Origin: PNKC01 sp038323265
Lineage (GTDB): Bacteria > Chloroflexota > Dehalococcoidia > Tepidiformales > Tepidiformaceae
DNA: 8,256 bases
Reading direction: 5' to 3'
Assembly (NCBI GenBank): GCA_038323265.1
Contig: JBBQGT010000137.1
Location: forward strand, 1-8,256
In this document: one piece after another, positions 1-5,926 of the stretch
Layout of the letters: the number at the start of each line of letters is the position of its first letter
How positions within the stretch are numbered: position 1 is the stretch's first letter
The notes under the pieces: generated by a model
The model's input: the letters and a program-made list of their open reading frames with translations, nothing else
What the model was told of the DNA's origin: nothing
Databases searched by the model: none
Translations under genes and position numbers: made by a program

Positions 1-39
1 GAGCGCAAGATCCCGGTGTTCGTCGCCGAGCCGGCGTAG
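1..39 (+). CDS. C-terminal end of an unidentified gene (partial)
   Basis: Reading from base 1, the first frame gives ERKIPVFVAEPA and then a TAG stop at 37-39. The rest of the gene lies left of the window. The residues are too few for a family call. It is taken as coding because the codons have the GC-rich third positions of the genes downstream and because no other gene is seen until about base 880. It could be chance. Confidence 0.4.
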   Translation, partial: ERKIPVFVAEPA

Positions 40-339
40 GCGCAGGCGTGGTGATCGTCTCGCTGCCAGCCGGTCACGCGCGAGTTGAACTTGGCAGGGT
101 GGGGCGCCGCAGGTGGGCTCCACGAGACGGTTTCGTACGCGCGGTTCGGCGGTAGGACCGTGCCGACCGGCGGTAGGACCGTTCCAGTTCGAGTGGCATC
201 CCACTCCGCTACTTCCAATCCCCGGAGGGTCTGAACTGACAGCACCATCTGACAGCATCGCCGAACTAACTACACATAATCGGTGGACATTGCCAACACT
301 CGCGGCACCTCACTTAGATTCACTGTGTGTTTCTATGTA
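40..339. other. Non-coding stretch, no gene recognised
   Basis: No frame gives a recognisable protein here. The stretch holds a 15-bp direct repeat (listed separately) and a shorter one, CTGACAGCA at 236-244 and 249-257. A CATAAT hexamer at 275-280 lies downstream of CTGACA at 249-254, but the 20-bp spacer is too long for a convincing sigma-70 promoter. The upstream half of the tRNA-like gene, which should sit at about 318-339, is not recognisable. Confidence 0.5.
147..182. repeat. 15-bp tandem direct repeat, 21-bp period
   Basis: CGGCGGTAGGACCGT occurs exactly at 147-161 and again at 168-182, separated by six bases. The 21-bp period is two turns of B-DNA, so both copies would face the same side of the helix, as in sites for dimeric or tandem-binding regulators. 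The region has no gene, so codon bias does not explain the repeat. It could also be a simple slippage duplication. Confidence 0.75.
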
Positions 340-408
340 AAGCAGTGGACGTCCCAGACATGACCTTTAATCCATTGGGCGAGAGTTCGAATCTCTCCGG
401 GCTTACCA
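340..408 (+). pseudogene. tRNA-Lys-like fragment (5' truncated, interrupted anticodon loop)
   Basis: The 3' half of a tRNA is clear. The T arm is GAGAG (381-385), loop TTCGAAT (386-392) and CTCTC (393-397). Next come the 3' acceptor strand CGGGCTT (398-404), discriminator A405 and an encoded CCA (406-408). TTTAA at 366-370, with TCCAT at 371-375, matches the anticodon loop and stem of bacterial tRNA-Lys(UUU). The other stem strand, GTGGA (345-349), is present just after AAGCA (340-344), as in tRNA-Lys, but 14-15 extra bases (351-364 or 365) separate it from the loop. No 5' acceptor strand (AAGCCCG would be needed) or D-arm 5' strand is visible upstream, so a functional tRNA is unlikely. The best readings are a decayed tRNA or an attachment-site scar of an integrated element. 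The anticodon call is inferred from similarity. Confidence 0.65.
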
Positions 409-788
409 ACGATTTGCATCTAAATCCGGCGTGACGCGAGTCGGCTAGCGGAGCGCACGGCCGTTTTGCCGCTTATCTGCAGCTTACGAAGCAAAATCGC
501 CGTTCTCCGCGCCTTTCGCGGCGGTGCGCCGCTGGAGCACCGCGGCTCCATCTGGTCGGCGGGAGCGCCATCGGTCAACTCCGAGTGGCCGCCGCGTGAA
601 ACGCTCAGCGGCTTGTAAGCACCTACTCGAACGTGTCTGGGCGCGTTATTACCTTTCGATCGTCTCGTCCGGGGCAAAATGCCGCAACGAGCATGTCTAC
701 CTGTGCAGCCGTACACCAGCCGCGACAGTCCCCCGTGAGCAGGACGAACCCGCGGACTCGCGTCCCGCGCAAACGTTAAGGCTCTGAG
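409..788. other. Non-coding stretch, no gene recognised
   Basis: There are open frames on both strands, but their translations are Arg/Ala/Ser-rich and lack domain-like hydrophobic patterning, ribosome-binding sites or familiar motifs. They are read as chance frames in GC-rich DNA. No integrase or transposase remnant was recognised beside the tRNA-like fragment. Confidence 0.5.
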
Positions 789-860
789 TTAGTCGCCCGT
801 TGTGATCGCCCGGTTCGCCAGAAGTGCTTCAATCTCTGCCTGCGAAAATCCCGTAGGATG
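789..860 (-). pseudogene. Possible relic of a CaiB/BaiF CoA-transferase C-terminus
   Basis: The minus strand encodes GFSQAEIEALLANRAI, a few more residues and then TAA (complement of 789-791). The pattern G-[FY]-S-x-x-E-I-x-x-L-x-x-x-x-x-I is typical of the last residues of CaiB/BaiF-type CoA-transferases. Upstream on the minus strand the frame soon loses any resemblance and runs into the start of the opposing oxidoreductase gene, so at most a tail of about 24 codons survives. The call rests on memory of the family consensus over a short peptide and could be coincidental. Confidence 0.35.
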
Positions 861-910
861 CGGAGCCTGCGGACGGCGCGAAGTTGGAGGACAACGTACA
901 ATCGCTAACC

Positions 911-1948
911 ATGACAGATGCGAAGCGAGTACTGATTGTGGGAGCTGGGACCATGGGCGGGGGGATCTCCCGGCTGCTCAAGGCGGAACGCGTACCGGGC
1001 GCGATGGTTGCCGGGATTGCGGACCTCGACGCAGACAAAGGGCAGCCAGCCGCGGCGGCGGTTGATGTGCCGTTCTTCGATTCGCTCGAGGCAGCGATCG
1101 CGGGAGTGAAGCCCGACATCGCCTACGTGGCAACGCCCGATGGTTCGCATCGCGGTCCGGTCGAGATGCTGGCTGCGGCCGGTATCGCGATGCTCGTCGA
1201 GAAGCCGTTGGCGACGACGAACGAAGACGCAGAGGCGATGGTCGCAGCCGTGAAGAAGAGCGGCGTTTATGCAGAGGTGAACTATTCGAACCGCTGGAAT
1301 CCGCCCTACATCGAAGCGCAGCGGCAGATCGCGGCGGGTGAAATCGGGGACGTTCGCTCCATCAACGTGCGCCTCAACAACCCAATCTCCTCCCCGCGCG
1401 ACCGCCTGTCCTGGAGCGGGCAGACAAGTTCGGCCTGGTTCCTGATGTCGCACTGCCTCGACCTCGCGCACTGGCTGAGCGGCAGGAAGGCGCAGACCGT
1501 CTACGCCAGTGGTTCGAAGGGCGTGCTCGCCAGCATGGGCATCGACACATGGGACTGGATTCACGCGCTCGTGCGCTACGAAGGCGGCGGGGATGGCGTG
1601 TTCGAAGCTGCGTGGATTCTGCCCGAATCCTGGCCTGGCGGGGTCGAGTTCAACTCCCGCGTGCTCGGAGCGAGTGGCGCGATCGATGTCGATACAACGT
1701 TCCAGAACATCGCCGTGTCCGGAAAGAAGCACACCTACCCAGGCACGCTGGGCTGGGCGCCGGTCCGTTGGAGCGCGTTCTTGCGTGCGATGGATGGCAG
1801 CGGGGCGGCACGCGTGAGCTTCGAAGATGGCTTCGAGGCGACAAAGATCCTGGTGGCCATCCATCGCAGCCTTGCGTCTGGGGCCGTCGAGCAGGTGTAC
1901 CGTTCCGGCGCTAGTGAATACCGCGACGCGTCACCGCAAATCGGATGA
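911..1948 (+). CDS. Gfo/Idh/MocA-family NAD(P)-dependent oxidoreductase
   Basis: Predicted 345-residue cytoplasmic dehydrogenase, a normal length for the family. Residues 1 to about 125 form the Rossmann NAD(P) domain: GAGTMG at 11-16 binds the dinucleotide, an acidic DLD lies at 38-40 after the second strand, and EKP at 97-99 carries the catalytic lysine. The rest is the alpha/beta C-terminal domain, with SHCLD at 180-184 matching the H-x-x-D catalytic region. Such enzymes oxidise or reduce sugars, inositols and related polyols, but the substrate cannot be read from sequence. The ATG at 911 is chosen because it puts the first beta strand (KRVLIVGAG) near the N-terminus. A TTG at 884 in the same frame would add nine residues. 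GGAGG at 886-890 is 20 bases from the ATG, too far to decide. No operon partner is adjacent. A TAGGAT at 854-859 could be a -10 box, but no matching -35 is seen. Confidence 0.93.
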   Translation: MTDAKRVLIVGAGTMGGGISRLLKAERVPGAMVAGIADLDADKGQPAAAAVDVPFFDSLEAAIAGVKPDIAYVATPDGSHRGPVEMLAAAGIAMLVEKPLATTNEDAEAMVAAVKKSGVYAEVNYSNRWNPPYIEAQRQIAAGEIGDVRSINVRLNNPISSPRDRLSWSGQTSSAWFLMSHCLDLAHWLSGRKAQTVYASGSKGVLASMGIDTWDWIHALVRYEGGGDGVFEAAWILPESWPGGVEFNSRVLGASGAIDVDTTFQNIAVSGKKHTYPGTLGWAPVRWSAFLRAMDGSGAARVSFEDGFEATKILVAIHRSLASGAVEQVYRSGASEYRDASPQIG

Positions 1949-2296
1949 CCTTCCCGGCGCCAGCATTCCTTGCCGTCACTCCCCAGTCTATCGCTACATC
2001 GTTGAGGAGTTTCTAGATCGCATCGGAACACACGAGCCCTCGTCTGAAACTATTTGCGCAGAGAGTTGCAAAGCGTGCCGCGTGCCGAACAGCGCCAGGC
2101 GCTTCGTGGGGCCATGGCAAGCGTTGGCGGCGGAGATGAGCGCCGCGTAGTCTAGACGGTGCACCGCAAAGGCGATCCCCGCTGGCGACAAGCCACTCGG
2201 CTCATGGAATCGCTCTGAAACCTGACAGAACCGGGCCTTCGTTGTTGGCTTCAGGCGTTGGCCGGGCGTAGGCTCGGAAAAGATTCCAACAGGTGA
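1949..2296. other. Intergenic gap of 348 bp
   Basis: No intact gene or clear promoter is seen. One + frame (about 1999-2109, ending at TAG 2148-2150) reads EEFLDRIGTHEPSSE and later CRVPNSARR. This loosely resembles the C-terminal helix region of Gfo/Idh/MocA enzymes but has no start or body. TCTAGA occurs at both ends of the central part of the gap. No terminator hairpin directly follows the oxidoreductase. Confidence 0.4.
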
Positions 2297-3493
2297 GTGA
2301 CGCTCTTGCGGCGTAGATTAGGCAGTAACCTGTCCGTCAACCGCAGAGAATTTCTCGGCATGGCCGGGCTTACGCTGCTCGCTGCCACCGGGTGCGGTGG
2401 CTCGGGTTCCGGCCCTCATCCCGTTTCGCCATCGAGCACAGCCCCCACTCAGGTTCCGATGTCCGGCGGTCCAGCCTCGCCTTTGCCATCATCGGCAGCT
2501 TCGGAGCGCTACTTTCCCGGCGCAGGAGATGGCTGGAAGACGGTCGATCCGGCCGATGTGAAATGGGACAGGCGTCGCCTTGACGACCTGCTTGGCTTCG
2601 TTGAACAAACCAACGGGTCGGGGCTCATCGTGCTCCAAAGCGGTCGCATCATGACCGAGCGCTACTGGAAAGGGGCCGACCTCCACTCCTCCGGCGACAT
2701 CGCGTCCGCGCAGAAGAGCATGGTCTCCGTCATGGCCGGTGTGGCGGTCGGTGCGGGCAAACTGTCGCTGGATGCGCCCGCTTCGCAGTACCTGGGCAAA
2801 GCCTGGACGAAGGCTCGCGCAGACCAAGAGGAACGGATCACCGTCAGGCACCTTCTGTCCATGAGCAGCGGCCTCACCGACTCGCTGGTCGTTGCAAGTG
2901 AGGCCGGGACGCTCTGGTACTACAACACCCCTGCTTACCACACCATGAAGGTGGTGCTGGAACGAGCGGTGGGGAAGAACATCACGGACTACTCGCGCGA
3001 AACGCTCTGGGGACCGCTGGGCATGCACGATTCAAGCTGGCAGCCGCGCCCCAACATGCTGATGCCCGACGGGGTGACTCCGATGACCGGACTCGTGACC
3101 TCTCTCAGGGATATGGCGCGATTCGGGCTGGCCGTATTGGCCGGCGGGGCATGGGCCGGCACCGACCTTGTGAAGGACAAGACGTACCTGAAGGCCTCGC
3201 TCAACACGAGCCAACCGATGAACCCGTCCTACGGGTACCTCTGGTGGCTGAACGGCAAGGCGTCCTACCTGCTGCCGGGCAGCGGTCCGTCGTTTCCCGG
3301 GCCTCTTATCCCGAACGGGCCAGCAGACATGTTCATGGCAATGGGGGCCGGCGAGAAGCGCATCTATGTCGTGCCAAGCCTAGACCTCGTGGTAGCGCGC
3401 CAAGGCTCGCCTGCGAACAGCTCCGGTGCTGCCGCTCGCTCGGCGTTCGACACCGATCTCTGGGCGCGGACCATGGCAGCGGCGCCCGTCTGA
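2297..3493 (+). CDS. Tat-exported, putatively lipid-anchored serine hydrolase (class C beta-lactamase/NylB-like)
   Basis: A 398-residue protein with a twin-arginine signal (NRREFL at 15-20), a hydrophobic stretch, and AATGC ending at Cys33, an imperfect lipobox. It should therefore be exported folded and probably be lipid-anchored. A Ser/Pro/Gly-rich linker (34-70) precedes the catalytic domain. Ser137-Ala-Gln-Lys140 is the S-x-x-K nucleophile motif, HLLSMSSGL at 185-193 is a family hallmark, and Tyr208-Tyr-Asn210 matches Y-x-N. NPSYGYLWW at 309-317 and GAGEKRIYVVP at 350-360 fit the 6-aminohexanoate-dimer-hydrolase/esterase branch (Pfam Beta-lactamase, PF00144). The reaction is probably ester, amide or peptide hydrolysis. 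Substrate and true beta-lactamase activity cannot be inferred. Start is GTG 2297 with AGG only three bases upstream, so initiation is weakly supported. A stem-loop follows the stop. Confidence 0.92.
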   Translation: MTLLRRRLGSNLSVNRREFLGMAGLTLLAATGCGGSGSGPHPVSPSSTAPTQVPMSGGPASPLPSSAASERYFPGAGDGWKTVDPADVKWDRRRLDDLLGFVEQTNGSGLIVLQSGRIMTERYWKGADLHSSGDIASAQKSMVSVMAGVAVGAGKLSLDAPASQYLGKAWTKARADQEERITVRHLLSMSSGLTDSLVVASEAGTLWYYNTPAYHTMKVVLERAVGKNITDYSRETLWGPLGMHDSSWQPRPNMLMPDGVTPMTGLVTSLRDMARFGLAVLAGGAWAGTDLVKDKTYLKASLNTSQPMNPSYGYLWWLNGKASYLLPGSGPSFPGPLIPNGPADMFMAMGAGEKRIYVVPSLDLVVARQGSPANSSGAAARSAFDTDLWARTMAAAPV

Positions 3494-3504
3494 CGTTCCG
3501 GTTC

Positions 3505-3532
3505 AGCCGCCTGTCCCGGGGGGCAGGCGGCT
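3505..3532 (+). terminator. Stem-loop terminator after the serine hydrolase
   Basis: AGCCGCCTG (3505-3513) pairs exactly with CAGGCGGCT (3524-3532). The stem can extend through T-G, C-G and C-G pairs to 12 bp closed by CGGG (3517-3520). It starts 12 bases after the TGA stop. The tail CCTATTCTC is only moderately T-rich, so termination may be partial. The position separates the hydrolase transcript from the two-component genes. Confidence 0.75.
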
Positions 3533-3680
3533 CCTATTCTCACAGCTGTCCCCAAGCGCGAAGTAGACCGCCCAGACGGCTAGTCCCGTGCCAAACACAT
3601 CACCCTCCGAGGAGAACGAGACTGCTGGCTATCACGGGCGAGTAGCAAAACTGCTCGGGCTGTCCCACACTGCGCCAAAC

Positions 3681-4400
3681 ATGACTCTCCCCGTGACGTC
3701 CGCTACGAAGACGCGAATCCTTGTCGTCGATGACGAGCCTAATATCGTCGATCTGGTTCGCGGTTATCTCGAGCGCGAAGGGTTCGAAGTGCACGCAGCA
3801 TCCGATGGGCCAACGGCACTGGAGCGCGCCCGCGACCTGAGTCCGGATCTCGTCGTTTTGGACGTGATGCTCCCCGGCCTTGACGGGATCGAAGTGTGCC
3901 GGCAACTGCGCCAATTCTCCGATGCCTACGTCCTCATGCTCACGGCGCGGGCGGAAGAAGTGGACCGGGTCGTTGGGCTCACCGTCGGTGCTGATGATTA
4001 TCTCACCAAGCCGTTCAGCCCACGGGAGCTGGTCGCGAGAGTCCGTGCCATGCTCCGGCGACCGCGGACTCCAGCGGTGCAGGAGACGGATGGGGGCGAC
4101 GCGCCTCTAATGCTCGGCGACCTCGTAATCGACCGTAACCGGCACGTGGTCAAGCGCGACCTCCGCGAGATTGACCTCACGGCCCGCGAATTTGCGTTGC
4201 TTGCCATGTTCGCGCATCAGCCCGGGCGCGCGTTCACGCGCGCTCAGATCCTGGATCGAATCTGGGCGAGCGAGTTCTACGATGAACATGTCGTGGAGGT
4301 TCATGTTGCTAATCTCCGCCGGAAGCTGAGCGCCGACTCAGCCCGGTACATTCGAACTGTCCGGGGCGTCGGCTACCGGGCCGTGGAGCGTGCGCCGTGA
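3681..4400 (+). CDS. OmpR/PhoB-family DNA-binding response regulator
   Basis: A 239-residue cytoplasmic transcription regulator, partner of the overlapping histidine kinase. The receiver domain (about 12-125) has the acidic pair in VVDDE (Asp17, Asp18), the phospho-acceptor Asp61 in VVLDVMLPG, Thr88 in LMLTAR and Lys110 in DDYLTKPF, so every switch residue is present. A linker (about 128-142) leads to a winged-helix DNA-binding domain (about 143-236) ending in the typical VRGVGYR. ATG 3681 is chosen because receiver domains normally begin close to the first strand. GTG 3588 in the same frame would add 31 residues of no recognised fold. Neither start has a clear Shine-Dalgarno sequence, and GTG 3693 is also possible. 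The direct repeats at 5573-5594 are a likely target. No such repeat is seen before this gene, so autoregulation through that motif is not apparent. Confidence 0.95.
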   Translation: MTLPVTSATKTRILVVDDEPNIVDLVRGYLEREGFEVHAASDGPTALERARDLSPDLVVLDVMLPGLDGIEVCRQLRQFSDAYVLMLTARAEEVDRVVGLTVGADDYLTKPFSPRELVARVRAMLRRPRTPAVQETDGGDAPLMLGDLVIDRNRHVVKRDLREIDLTAREFALLAMFAHQPGRAFTRAQILDRIWASEFYDEHVVEVHVANLRRKLSADSARYIRTVRGVGYRAVERAP

Positions 4401-5524
4401 CCGAACGGAGCCGGTTCCTCGGGAGTATGCGCTCGCGCTTGCTGGCGAGTTACCTCGGCGTCTGCGTCGTTGCTATCGCCGTCCTCTTTGTGACGGTGCG
4501 GGTCACCGCGCCGAGCTTCTTCGATGCGCACACTGGGAACATGGCACTGATGCACAGCCGCGCCGGTGAACAGATGAGTGCCGAAGCGGCACAGGTCGAT
4601 GATGCACTGGCACGGTCTCTCAATGAAGGATTCCTGGTGGCAGCCGGGGTCGCTCTCCCACTCGGCGTCTTCGCCAGCTTCCTCGTGGCGAGGCAGGTGT
4701 CGAGACCAGTGCGAGCACTGGCGTCTGCCAGCCACCGTGTCGCGGGCGGCGATTATGCCCATCGAGTCGCTATCGATGGCCCCATCGAGATCGAGGAGCT
4801 CGGGCGAAGCTTCAACGCTATGGCCGCTGCCCTGGAACGCGTGGAGCAACGACGGATGGAGCTTATCGGCGATGTCGCTCACGAGCTCCGGACGCCGGTC
4901 ACGGTCCTGCGCGGCTACGTCGAGGGGTTGGTCGACGGCGTGTTTCCCCCGTCGAGCGAGACGTGGGCGAAGCTGGACGAGGAGACGCGGCGCCTGAGCA
5001 GACTCGTCGAGGAGCTCCAGGAACTATCTCGCGCGGAGGCAGGGCAACTCGCCGTGAGCGCTTCCCCGGTCTATCCGAGTGATGTGGTGAGGACGGTGGC
5101 ACAGCGGTTTCAGACTGCGTTTGAGGACAAAGGGCTGCGGCTCGAAGTTGCGGCCTTCGAGGATCTCCCGGCAGTGCTCGCCGACCCCGAGCGGCTTGTC
5201 CAGCTCCTCTCCGGCATCCTCGACAACGCCCTGAAGTACACGCCTTCCCCTGGCGCCGTGACCATTGCCGCTCGGCTAGAGGGCAGTGGAGTAGCGTTCG
5301 CCGTCCGTGACTCCGGGATCGGCGTGGCCCCTGAACACCTCCCCCACCTGTTCGAGCGCTTCTACCGCGTCGACCGCTCGCGTTCGCGAGGCACGGGCGG
5401 AAGCGGCGTGGGCCTCACAATCGCTCACGCCCTCGCGACAGCGATGGGCGGGACCCTTGGAGTTGAGTCGACCGGCCTCGGCATGGGATCGACGTTCACC
5501 CTTGTGCTACCCGCCGCGAAATAG
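4397..5524 (+). CDS. Membrane sensor histidine kinase with HAMP domain
   Basis: A 375-residue sensor kinase. The GTG start overlaps the regulator's TGA by four bases, which implies translational coupling, and GGAG at 4385-4388 is eight bases upstream. There are two membrane spans (about 13-36 and 79-98) around a short extracytoplasmic loop (about 37-78). HAMP (about 97-150) precedes the H box, DVAHELRTP, with phospho-acceptor His162. The catalytic domain has the N box (Asn277 in ILDNALKYT), D box (DSGIGV, Asp305), F box (LFERFYRVD, 318-326) and G box (GGSGVGL, 334-340). All catalytic elements are intact. The loop holds His45, Met49, Met52, His53 and Met60, a Met/His cluster suggestive of soft-metal sensing as in CusS-type kinases. 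That is inference, since the loop is far shorter than in CusS. The signal is otherwise unknown. Confidence 0.94.
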   Translation: MTERSRFLGSMRSRLLASYLGVCVVAIAVLFVTVRVTAPSFFDAHTGNMALMHSRAGEQMSAEAAQVDDALARSLNEGFLVAAGVALPLGVFASFLVARQVSRPVRALASASHRVAGGDYAHRVAIDGPIEIEELGRSFNAMAAALERVEQRRMELIGDVAHELRTPVTVLRGYVEGLVDGVFPPSSETWAKLDEETRRLSRLVEELQELSRAEAGQLAVSASPVYPSDVVRTVAQRFQTAFEDKGLRLEVAAFEDLPAVLADPERLVQLLSGILDNALKYTPSPGAVTIAARLEGSGVAFAVRDSGIGVAPEHLPHLFERFYRVDRSRSRGTGGSGVGLTIAHALATAMGGTLGVESTGLGMGSTFTLVLPAAK

Positions 5525-5572
5525 GACCGCAACGTCGGGCCGCACGTCCGCGCACACGAACCGAACCTTCGG

Positions 5573-5617
5573 CTTGAGCAAATCTTGAGCGAACCGCTAG
5601 GGGTGTCTTGAACCTCG
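5573..5617 (+). promoter_or_regulatory. Direct-repeat operator, likely site of the adjacent response regulator
   Basis: CTTGAGCAAAT (5573-5583) is followed without a gap by CTTGAGCGAAC (5584-5594), an 11-bp head-to-tail repeat like those bound by OmpR/PhoB-family dimers. A weaker third copy, CTTGAACCTCG, lies at 5607-5617, about two turns further on. TGATAG at 5625-5630 could be a -10 box, with the third repeat covering the -35 position, as in activator-dependent promoters. The site sits between the kinase stop and the SHOCT gene. Binding by this regulator is inferred from location and repeat geometry. Confidence 0.6.
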
Positions 5618-5636
5618 AAGGCGATGATAGTCCTGC

Positions 5637-5655
5637 GTTCCCGAACGGCGGGAAC
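5637..5655 (+). promoter_or_regulatory. Leader hairpin before the SHOCT gene
   Basis: GTTCCCG (5637-5643) pairs perfectly with CGGGAAC (5649-5655) around loop AACGG. If the -10 box is TGATAG at 5625-5630, transcription would begin near the base of this hairpin, giving a 5'-terminal stem-loop of the kind that protects messages from decay. It ends five bases before the ribosome-binding site and has no U-run, so a terminator is unlikely. Confidence 0.5.
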
Positions 5656-5672
5656 AGAAAGGAAGGCCAACC

Positions 5673-5897
5673 ATGATGGACTACGGAGATATGGGGGCCT
5701 ACGCCTGGGTTTGGATGACCCTGGGTTTCACCTTCTGGATCGCGATCGCCACGCTGGTTGTCAGAACGATTGTACGGATTGACCGACGTGAACCGCCCGC
5801 GGCCAACGCCGAAGAGATCCTGCGAAGGCGGTACGCCAGCGGAGAGATCGCTGACGCCGAATTCGAATCAGCCAGGCAGTCTCTGCGTCGCAGCTGA
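5673..5897 (+). CDS. Small SHOCT-domain membrane protein
   Basis: A 74-residue protein with a Tyr/Trp-containing N-terminus, one membrane span (about 11-35) and a cytoplasmic C-terminal tail. The tail AEEILRRRYASGEIADAEFE (46-65) is a clear SHOCT motif: an L-x-x-R-Y-A-x-G-E-I core followed by an acidic helix. SHOCT domains are short helical oligomerisation or interaction modules of mostly unknown role. GGAAGG (5661-5666) is six bases before ATG 5673; a second ATG follows at once (5676). It is the first gene after the putative regulator-binding repeats and lies 29 bp before the Met-rich protein gene, so the two are probably co-transcribed. Small proteins of this type are common next to two-component systems and metal-handling genes in high-GC bacteria. 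That is general knowledge, not something the sequence proves. Confidence 0.88.
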   Translation: MMDYGDMGAYAWVWMTLGFTFWIAIATLVVRTIVRIDRREPPAANAEEILRRRYASGEIADAEFESARQSLRRS

Positions 5898-5926
5898 CTG
5901 TCCGCACGGAGTAAAGGAGAACCACC

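Noticed and set aside
249..280. Sigma-70 promoter for the tRNA-like gene (CTGACA and CATAAT)
   Set aside because: The spacer is 20 bp, outside the useful range, and the downstream tRNA lacks its 5' end.
340..450. Permuted or split tRNA with its 5' half downstream
   Set aside because: No AAGCCCG strand or D-arm sequence is found after the CCA at 408 that could pair with the 3' half.
524..787. 87-codon + strand open frame in the gene-poor region
   Set aside because: No ribosome-binding site, low-complexity Arg/Ser-rich N-terminus and no family resemblance.
905..1864. Long open frame (319 codons) on the minus strand
   Set aside because: It lies entirely opposite the oxidoreductase, whose motifs are unambiguous. 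The translation is Arg/His/Asp-rich without domain features, a typical antisense artefact of GC-rich coding DNA.
2489..3028. Minus-strand open frame opposite the serine hydrolase
   Set aside because: The + strand carries the S-x-x-K and Y-x-N motifs in this interval, and the minus-strand translation has no recognisable features.
4107..4304. Minus-strand open frame within the response regulator
   Set aside because: It is opposite the winged-helix domain, has no ribosome-binding site, and the + strand reading is certain.
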